Assembly (NCBI GenBank): GCA_020636915.1
Contig: JACJWV010000011.1
Coordinates: 1-64,000, forward strand
DNA length: 64,000 nt
DNA from: Nocardioides sp.
Lineage (GTDB): Bacteria; Actinomycetota; Actinomycetes; Propionibacteriales; Nocardioidaceae
Direction: 5' to 3'
Shown here: positions 58,624 through 64,000 of the stretch, in pieces
How the letters are laid out: every line of letters begins with the position of its first letter
Numbering within the stretch: the stretch's first letter is position 1
Program-made: the position numbers and the translations under genes
The notes under the pieces: model-generated
The model's database searches: none
What the model saw: the letters and a program-made list of their open reading frames with translations, nothing else
What the model was told of the DNA's origin: nothing

Positions 58624-59225
58624 CAGTCCTGCTCGCCGTCGCCCGGAGCCGGCCGGTCGCCGGGATAGGGCTGGAGCACCGAGAACCAGAGGTACGTCGA
58701 CCGCTCGGGGTCGCGGCCACGGGTGCGGTCCAGCCAGCGGGTGACGACCTCGTCCAGGTCGGCGGCCAGCTCCTTGGCCTCCTCGACGGTGAGCCGGACG
58801 GCCTGCTCGGTGACGGTGCGGAACGTCTTCGGGTCGCGCCGGTCGTCGGCGTACGCGGCGTCCACCACCACGTGCCCCCACCCGGCCGCGTGCTGCCGGT
58901 AGACGGCCGAGGCGGCCTTGCCGCCGGGCTCCTTCTCGAGGTCGGTGAGATTGACCGAGAACCCGTCCGGCGCCACCGGGCGCCACACCCGGTCGCGCTT
59001 GTCGCGCCCGGCGTCGGGGTCCTCCTCGACCAGGCCGTACTTCGCCAGCTGGCGCAGGTGGAAGCTCATCTGGTTGGCCGGGAGGTCGAGCTCGCGGGCC
59101 AGGTCAGCGGCGCGCATCGGGCCGCTCGCCGCGAGCTCGGTGAGGATCCGGTTGCGCACCGGGTGGGCGATCGCCCGCAGCACCTGGGGGTCGTGGACCG
59201 CCTGGCTGCGGTTCGGGTAGGTCAC
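58623..59225 (-). CDS. ArsR-type winged-helix transcriptional regulator
   Basis: The 200-residue protein has an N-terminal HTH (about 20-85): IAHPVRNRILTELAASGPMR then AADLARELDLPANQMSFHLR, with no metal-binding cysteines. The remaining 115 residues are helical and charged. It is likely a repressor of the divergent MFS gene. GTG 59223-59225 has TACGAT exactly six bases upstream, so I prefer it to GTG 59255. It is co-transcribed with the SCP-like gene. Confidence 0.88.
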   Translation of the reverse strand: MTYPNRSQAVHDPQVLRAIAHPVRNRILTELAASGPMRAADLARELDLPANQMSFHLRQLAKYGLVEEDPDAGRDKRDRVWRPVAPDGFSVNLTDLEKEPGGKAASAVYRQHAAGWGHVVVDAAYADDRRDPKTFRTVTEQAVRLTVEEAKELAADLDEVVTRWLDRTRGRDPERSTYLWFSVLQPYPGDRPAPGDGEQD

Positions 59226-59258
59226 GCCCGGATCGTACCGCGAATCACGCACCACTTA

Positions 59259-59307
59259 TTGCGCACTTTCTATTGCGCACTAATAGTTGCGCACGTACCG
59301 TTGCGCA
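59259..59307. promoter_or_regulatory. Four TTGCGCA direct repeats at exact 14-bp spacing
   Basis: TTGCGCA begins at 59259, 59273, 59287 and 59301. Each contains the self-complementary TGCGCA. The first overlaps a possible -35 (TTGCGC) of the MFS gene with TAATAG (59281-59286) as -10 at 16 bp; the last ends two bases before its ATG. They are likely binding sites for the divergent ArsR-type regulator. Confidence 0.75.
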
Positions 59308-59308
59308 T

Positions 59309-60574
59309 ATGCCGTCCTACCGCTCCCTGGCCCGCAACCGCGACTTCACGGCGCTCTGGGTCGGCCAGACCGTCTCGGAGATCGGCAGCCGGATGACGAT
59401 GTTCGTCTTCCCGCTGATCACCTACGCGCTCACCGGGTCCGCGATGCTCGCGGCGGCCAGCGAGGCGCTGCACCTGCTCGGCCTGGCGGGCATGCTGCTG
59501 CCGGCCGGGGTGATCGCGGACCGCTGCGACCGACGGCGGGTGATGCGCCTGGCCAGCGGGGCCGGCGTGCTGCTCTACGCATCGCTCGCGGCCGCGGGAA
59601 TCCTCGGCGTGCTCACCGTCCCCCACCTGCTCGTGGTCGCCCTCCTCACCGGCGTCGGGGCAGGGCTCTTCGCCCCGGCGGAGATGTCCGCCGTGCGCAC
59701 GGTCGTCCCGGCCGAGGAGCTGCCCACCGCGCTGAGCCAGAACCAGGCGCGCCTGCACGTCGCCTCCCTGCTGAGCGCCCCGCTCGGCGGCGTCCTCTAC
59801 AGCGTCGCGCGGTGGCTGCCGTTCGCCGCCGACGCGGTGTCGTTCGCGGTCAGCTGGCTGATGCTGGGCCGGATCCGCACCGACCTCGCGCCGGCGGCGT
59901 ACGACGGGCCCCGGCGCCACCCGGCCCACGACCTGGCCGCGGGGGTGCGGTTCATCGCCGGGCAGCCCTTCTTCCGGGTGCTCACCGTCTGGAGCGCGCT
60001 GGTCAACCTCACGGTCAACGCGCTGTTCTTCGTCGCGGTGCTGCGCCTGATCGAGGGCGGCTTCGGGTCGTTCCAGATCGGGCTGGTCGAGGGGATCGCC
60101 GGCCTGGCGGGCATCGTCGGCGCGGTGCTCGCGCCGTGGGTCATCGACCGGGTCGCGACCGGGACCCTGACCGTGGCGATCGCCTGGTCCTTCGTGCCGC
60201 TGGTGGTGCCGATGGCCTTCTGGAACCAGCCGGCGGTCGTCGCCGCGGCGCTCGGTCTCGGACTGCTGCTCAACCCGGCCGGGAACGCCGGGATCCAGTC
60301 CTACCGCGTCGCGGTCACCCCGCCCGACCTGATCGGCCGCGTGCAGTCGGCGTCCCAGTTCGTGTCGATGTCGATGCTCCCCCTGGCGCCGGTGATCGCC
60401 GGCGTCCTGCTCTCCGCTCTCGGCGGGCAGACGGCCATCCTCCTGCTCGGGGTGCTGACGGCGGCGGTCGCGTGCATCCCGACCCTCTCCCGCTCGGTCC
60501 GCTCGGTGCCGCGACCGGCCGAGTGGGAGCGCCACGAGGCGCTCGTGCCTGCCGCCGTCCCGGTCGCCGCCTGA
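59309..60574 (+). CDS. MFS transporter, probable drug or metabolite exporter
   Basis: The 421-residue protein has about 12 transmembrane helices. The motif-A-like loop between helices 2 and 3 is PAGVIADRCDRRRVMRLAS (about 66-84). The fold and length match the MFS_3/enterobactin-exporter-type group with ArsR regulators next door. Substrate unknown. ATG 59309 is only two bases after the last TTGCGCA repeat. The gene ends before the 52-bp tandem array. Confidence 0.9.
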   Translation: MPSYRSLARNRDFTALWVGQTVSEIGSRMTMFVFPLITYALTGSAMLAAASEALHLLGLAGMLLPAGVIADRCDRRRVMRLASGAGVLLYASLAAAGILGVLTVPHLLVVALLTGVGAGLFAPAEMSAVRTVVPAEELPTALSQNQARLHVASLLSAPLGGVLYSVARWLPFAADAVSFAVSWLMLGRIRTDLAPAAYDGPRRHPAHDLAAGVRFIAGQPFFRVLTVWSALVNLTVNALFFVAVLRLIEGGFGSFQIGLVEGIAGLAGIVGAVLAPWVIDRVATGTLTVAIAWSFVPLVVPMAFWNQPAVVAAALGLGLLLNPAGNAGIQSYRVAVTPPDLIGRVQSASQFVSMSMLPLAPVIAGVLLSALGGQTAILLLGVLTAAVACIPTLSRSVRSVPRPAEWERHEALVPAAVPVAA

Positions 60575-60614
60575 CCGCTGGCTCCGGGCGGCTCGGTCAG
60601 CTCGGCGGTCGCCG

Positions 60615-60939
60615 AACGTCATCCGACCTGGTTGCCCAGGCGACCACCGCGTATGACCTCGTGGCGGTCGGGTCGGGGCAACGTCATCCGACCTGGTTGC
60701 CCGGACGACCGCGGCGCATGACCTCCCCCGCAACGTCATCCGACCTCGTTGCCCGGACGACCGCGGCGCATGACCTCCCCCGCAACGTCATCCGACCTCG
60801 TTGCCCGGACGACCCACCCGCATGACCTCCCCCGCAACGTCATCCGACCTGGCTGACCCAACGACCCACCCGCATGACCTCCCCCGCAACGTCATCCGAC
60901 CTGGCTGACCCGGCGACCGGCCCGCATGACGTCCCTGCC
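60615..60939. repeat. Minisatellite: five 52-bp units plus one diverged 65-bp unit (PAL-D related)
   Basis: Units begin at 60680, 60732, 60784, 60836 and 60888, each starting AACGTCATCCGACCT; a diverged unit starts at 60615. GTCAT and ATGAC near the ends of every unit can pair as hairpins. The array fills nearly all of the 393-bp gap between two convergent genes (stops at 60574 and 60968). Confidence 0.95.
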
Positions 60940-60967
60940 GCGGGGAGCAGCCGGGGACTCGAACCGG

Positions 60968-61921
60968 TCAGGTCTGCGGGACCGCGCGCGCGAAGCGCTC
61001 GGCGGCGGAGGCGATCGCGGCGCGCAGCTCCGGCGGGTCGTCGACGATGAAGTCGGCGTCGAGGCGGGCGAGCACCAGGAGCGGCCAGGCGAGCGAGTCG
61101 GTCGGCAGGTGCACCCGGCAGCCGTCGCCGTCCGGCGTCACGGTCGCCCAGCGACCGACCTCGGCCTCGACGACGTCGGCGGGGAGGGCGATCCGCAGGC
61201 GGACGTCGTACCGCTGCGCCATGCTGCGGATCCCCGACTGCACGAAGGCCACCGCGTCCCCGCCGGGGAGCTCGCGCGGCCGGAACCGCTGCCCGCTCGG
61301 CGTCACCTCGGACACCCGGTCGACCCGGAAGGAGCGCCAGTCCTGGCGGTCGCGGTCCCAGGCGACGAGGTACCAGCGCAGCCCGAGCGAGACCAGGCGG
61401 TGGGGCTCGACCCGGCGCCGCGAGGCCGTGCCGTCGCGCGTGGTGTAGTCGAACGCGACCGGCTCGTCGTCGCGGCACGCCTGCGCGAGCGCGGTCAGCA
61501 CCGTCGCGTCGACCGCGGGGCCGCCGGACCACGGTGCGCCGTCGGTCTGCGAGCGCAGCGCGTCCATCCGGTGCCGCAGCCGCGGTGGCATCAGGGCGAT
61601 CACCTTCGTCAGCGCGCCGAGGGTGATCTCCTCCGCCCCGGCGACCGCGCCGGAGGCCGCGGTGCGCAGCGCGACGCCGATCGCGACGGCCTCGTCGTCG
61701 TCGAGCAGCAGCGGCGGGAGCTGGCCGCCGGCACGCAGCTGGTAGCCGCCGGCGACGCCGCGCACCGCGTCGACGGCGTACCCGAGCTCGCGCAACCGGT
61801 CGATGTCGCGCCGCAGTGTGCGCGGGCTGACCTCGAGCCGCTCGGACAGCTCCGCGCCCGGCCAGTAGCGGTGGGTCTGCAGCAGCGACAGCAGCCGCAG
61901 CATCCGGGCGCTCGTGCTCAT
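60968..61921 (-). CDS. WYL-domain transcriptional regulator (YafY-like)
   Basis: The 317-residue protein has an N-terminal HTH-11 DNA-binding domain (about 5-60; SARMLRLLSLLQTHRYWPGA) and a central WYL domain with the hallmark WYLVAWDRDRQDWRSFRVDR (about 195-215). The conserved C-terminal extension follows. WYL domains sense nucleic acids or other ligands. Targets unknown. ATG 61919-61921 has TACCGT exactly six bases upstream, so it is probably leaderless. It is upstream of and opposite to the tandem array. Confidence 0.92.
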   Translation of the reverse strand: MSTSARMLRLLSLLQTHRYWPGAELSERLEVSPRTLRRDIDRLRELGYAVDAVRGVAGGYQLRAGGQLPPLLLDDDEAVAIGVALRTAASGAVAGAEEITLGALTKVIALMPPRLRHRMDALRSQTDGAPWSGGPAVDATVLTALAQACRDDEPVAFDYTTRDGTASRRRVEPHRLVSLGLRWYLVAWDRDRQDWRSFRVDRVSEVTPSGQRFRPRELPGGDAVAFVQSGIRSMAQRYDVRLRIALPADVVEAEVGRWATVTPDGDGCRVHLPTDSLAWPLLVLARLDADFIVDDPPELRAAIASAAERFARAVPQT

Positions 61922-61946
61922 GGCGCCACGGTACGACGGCTTGCGG

Positions 61947-62597
61947 TCACTTCTTGACCGCAACCAGCACGGCGTCGGTGACGGTGTGGACCTCCCCGTG
62001 TCCGTCCCCGTGGTGGTCGTGCCCGCGCTCGGTCCGCTGCCGCGCCTCGGCGCGGACCTCGAACTGCTCCGGGTCGACCGCCGGGAGGAGCTCCTCCGCG
62101 GTCAGCATGACGCCGGGCAGCGACCAGCGCAGCCCGGTGTGCTCGTCGTCGGGGTGGTGGCCGGCCACCAGCAGCGTGCCGCCGGGGGCGACGGCCGCGG
62201 CCATCTGCCGGGTGGCGTCGAGCATCCCGTGGTCGAGCAGGTGCAGGAAGCAGGAGGTGACCAGGTCGAACCGCTCGTCCCCGGGGGTCCAGGTCCGCAG
62301 GTCGGCGTGCCGCCACTCGACCCGGTCGGCCACGCCGCGCTCGGCGGCGTGCTCCGCGGCCCGGGCCAGGCCCGCCTCGGAGAAGTCGACCGCCACGACC
62401 TGCCACCCCTGCTCGGCCAGCCAGATCGCGTCGCCGCCCTCGCCGCAGCCGAGGTCGAGCGCGCGCCCCGGCGCGAGGCCGGTCGCCTCGGTCACCAGGA
62501 CGGCGTTGGGCCGGCCGCTCCAGACGCGGCCCTCGCCGCCGTACCGCTCGTCCCAGGAGGACTGCTCGAAGTGGTCGCGGGTGATCTCCTCGTCCAT
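61947..62597 (-). CDS. SAM-dependent methyltransferase
   Basis: The 216-residue class I methyltransferase has motif I ALDLGCGEGGDAIWLA (about 46-61), an acidic loop VVAVDFSEAGL and motif IV FDLVTSCFLHLL. A C-terminal His-rich segment (RGHDHHGDGHGEVH) is unusual and may bind metal. Substrate unknown; several relatives act on tellurite or thiopurines. ATG 62595-62597 has GATACT exactly six bases upstream (leaderless). Its stop lies 25 bp from the WYL start. Confidence 0.9.
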   Translation of the reverse strand: MDEEITRDHFEQSSWDERYGGEGRVWSGRPNAVLVTEATGLAPGRALDLGCGEGGDAIWLAEQGWQVVAVDFSEAGLARAAEHAAERGVADRVEWRHADLRTWTPGDERFDLVTSCFLHLLDHGMLDATRQMAAAVAPGGTLLVAGHHPDDEHTGLRWSLPGVMLTAEELLPAVDPEQFEVRAEARQRTERGHDHHGDGHGEVHTVTDAVLVAVKK

Positions 62598-62651
62598 GCG
62601 ACGAGTATCCCCACGCCTGCGCCGCCGACCGCGTGCGGCAGGCTGGGCCGC

Positions 62652-63260
62652 GTGACGCAGGATGACGGCGAGCGCATCGCGGCCTGGCTCGAGGGCCTCG
62701 GCCTGGCCGGGGCACTGGCCGAGGCGGGGCTGCCGACCTTCACCCGCGACGCCGACGGCCGGGCCGTCTGGACCGAGCCCGAACGGCTGGCGGAGCTGGA
62801 GGCGCTGCTGCGCAGCGGGGGCGAGGACCCGGCGCACGCGGTGCCGGTGGGGCTGGTCGTGCTCGCCCGGCAGGCGCGGCTGCGCACCGAGCTGCTGGAG
62901 ACGCCGTGGTTCACCTACGAGACGTTGGCGGAGCTGCGCGGGACCTCGGTCGACGCCACCCGGTTCGCGGTGCACAAGGCGGCGCAGACCCACCGGCTGC
63001 TCGTCGTACCGGTCGAGGAGCACGTGGTGGTCCCGGCCTTCCAGCTCACCGCGACCGGCGAGGTCCGCCCGGACGTCGCGCCCTTGCTCGAGCCGCTCCT
63101 CGCCGCCCGGATGGACCCGTGGCGGGCGTGGGCGTGGCTCACCCAGCCGGCGGCGCTGACGTTCGGGCGCGCGCCCGAGGAGGCGGTGACCGACCCGGAG
63201 GTGGCCGACCTGGTGCTGCACGCCGCCGTCCGACTTGCCGAGCGCGTCGGGCGGTCCTAG
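62652..63260 (+). CDS. Protein with MbcA/Xre-like C-terminal region
   Basis: The 202-residue soluble protein has C-terminal WRAWAWLTQPAALTFGRAPE then EAVTDPEVADLVLHAAVRLA, which resembles the DUF2384/MbcA-ParS antitoxin C-terminal domain, but no RES toxin gene is adjacent. The N-terminal part has no recognised domain. An antitoxin-like role is therefore unsupported beyond the weak resemblance. GTG 62652 is the apparent start; CAGGCT at seven bases upstream is a weak -10. Confidence 0.72.
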   Translation: MTQDDGERIAAWLEGLGLAGALAEAGLPTFTRDADGRAVWTEPERLAELEALLRSGGEDPAHAVPVGLVVLARQARLRTELLETPWFTYETLAELRGTSVDATRFAVHKAAQTHRLLVVPVEEHVVVPAFQLTATGEVRPDVAPLLEPLLAARMDPWRAWAWLTQPAALTFGRAPEEAVTDPEVADLVLHAAVRLAERVGRS

Positions 63261-63285
63261 TCGTCCTGGCGGCTACCGTGCGGGC

Positions 63286-63990
63286 GTGGGCACCTCGCTC
63301 GACACGCTGCACCCCGAACCGGTCACCGAGACCGTACGCCGGCTGCGCAGCCGCATCGCGGAGCGGTTCCCCGACCGCAACCTGGTGCACGTGGTCGACG
63401 AGCTGCTCGGCCTGGTGGTGCAGGTGCGCCAGCAGGGCTCGGTGGCGCGCGGCCGGACGCGCACGGCCCGGGTCGTCTCACGGGTGCTGGTGCTGGCGAT
63501 CGTGGCCGGGACGGGCGTGGCGCTCTGGCTCGCGCTGCGTGACGCCGTCGGTGACCAGGGCCCCGACGGCCTGGACTGGCTGCCGCTGATCGAGTCGACG
63601 ATCAACGACGTGGTGTTCGCGGCGATCGCGGTCTTCTTCCTCTACTCCTTCCCCGAGCGGCTGCAGCGCGGCGACCTGCTCGCGCTGCTGCACCGGCTGC
63701 GGTCGCTCGCCCACATCATCGACATGCACCAGCTGACCAAGGACCCCGAGCACCTGCGGCCGGGCTTCTCCCCGACCGACGCGAGCGCCGACGACGACCT
63801 CGACCGCGACCAGATGGAGCGGTACCTCAACTACTGCTCGGAGCTGCTCAGCCTGGTCGGCAAGACCGCCGCCTTGTGCGCCGAGGAGTCCCGCGACGCC
63901 GTCGTCCTCGACACGGTCAGCACCATCGAGGAGCTCACCCTCGGGATGTCGCGCAAGATCTGGCAGAAGATCTCGGTCCTGAGCGCCTGA
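63286..63990 (+). CDS. Two-helix membrane protein with cytoplasmic tail, unknown function
   Basis: The 234-residue protein has hydrophobic segments at about 64-84 and 104-126. N-terminal (about 1-60) and C-terminal (about 127-234) regions are charged and helical, probably cytoplasmic. It has no recognised family motif. GTG 63286 has TACCGT exactly six bases upstream, a repeat of the leaderless pattern. The gene ends 10 bp before the window's right edge. Confidence 0.8.
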   Translation: MGTSLDTLHPEPVTETVRRLRSRIAERFPDRNLVHVVDELLGLVVQVRQQGSVARGRTRTARVVSRVLVLAIVAGTGVALWLALRDAVGDQGPDGLDWLPLIESTINDVVFAAIAVFFLYSFPERLQRGDLLALLHRLRSLAHIIDMHQLTKDPEHLRPGFSPTDASADDDLDRDQMERYLNYCSELLSLVGKTAALCAEESRDAVVLDTVSTIEELTLGMSRKIWQKISVLSA

Positions 63991-64000
63991 CCCGTCCCGC

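Noticed and set aside
60615..60939. CRISPR array
   Set aside because: Units are contiguous 52-bp repeats with no unique spacers, and no cas genes are nearby.

Overview
The window comes from a chromosome of a high-GC actinobacterium, most likely Nocardioides or another member of the Nocardioidaceae. The reasons are the very GC-rich third codon positions, frequent GTG starts, an actinobacterial gene set (MutT1, an Rpf-like protein, DUF3073, an LpqB-like lipoprotein, a KstR-type site) and many apparently leaderless genes. This placement is inference. No phage, insertion sequence or CRISPR array was seen.

Layout. 1-2056: the 3' end of a phosphate-uptake operon (pstS, then pstC running off the left edge) behind an 11-bp-periodic PHO box. 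2131-7243: mutT1, a membrane-anchored unknown, a copper-sensing csoR with its operator, a small acidic protein, cspA, a Met-rich DUF305 protein and a secreted unknown. 7372-16210: a nine-gene co-directional operon, with six junctions overlapping as ATGA or GTGA: GMC (cholesterol-oxidase-like) oxidoreductase, a companion domain, alpha/beta hydrolase, acetoacetate-decarboxylase-like protein, two membrane proteins, patatin, PhoD-like phosphoesterase and an unknown. It looks like a lipid or sterol-ester processing pathway. 16381-18113: tRNA-Lys, then a GNAT/thioesterase pair around a KstR-like site. 18355-22866: NDH-2, an RsbW-like ATPase protein, a zincin, a lipoprotein hydrolase and MarR. 22924-23359: tRNA-Asp, tRNA-Glu and tRNA-Phe. 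23626-26353: an MtrAB-LpqB-like trio. 26547-28947: small stress or metal-type proteins, a decayed gene end and an enoyl-CoA hydratase. 29529-37567: an Rpf-like factor and three large secreted hydrolase or propeller proteins. 38361-44692: an LLM oxidoreductase and a secreted HNH nuclease back-to-back over only 17 bp, then a hybrid kinase coupled to a propeller-like protein. 44989-51183: valine/leucine dehydrogenase, DUF3073, purM, purF and a GAF kinase. 51425-56733: a sulfatase and a two-subunit molybdenum hydroxylase. 56931-63990: an M20 peptidase, an SCP-like protein, ArsR, an MFS exporter behind four 14-bp-spaced repeats, a WYL regulator, a methyltransferase and two unknowns.

Two themes cut across the window. 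First, many intergenic gaps hold long palindromes that fall into at least four dispersed families (called PAL-A to PAL-D here). One of these (PAL-D) is also amplified as a 52-bp tandem array. Second, more than a dozen genes have an A2/T6 -10 hexamer exactly 6-7 nt before the start codon, the signature of leaderless transcription; in several cases a recognisable operator overlaps that hexamer.
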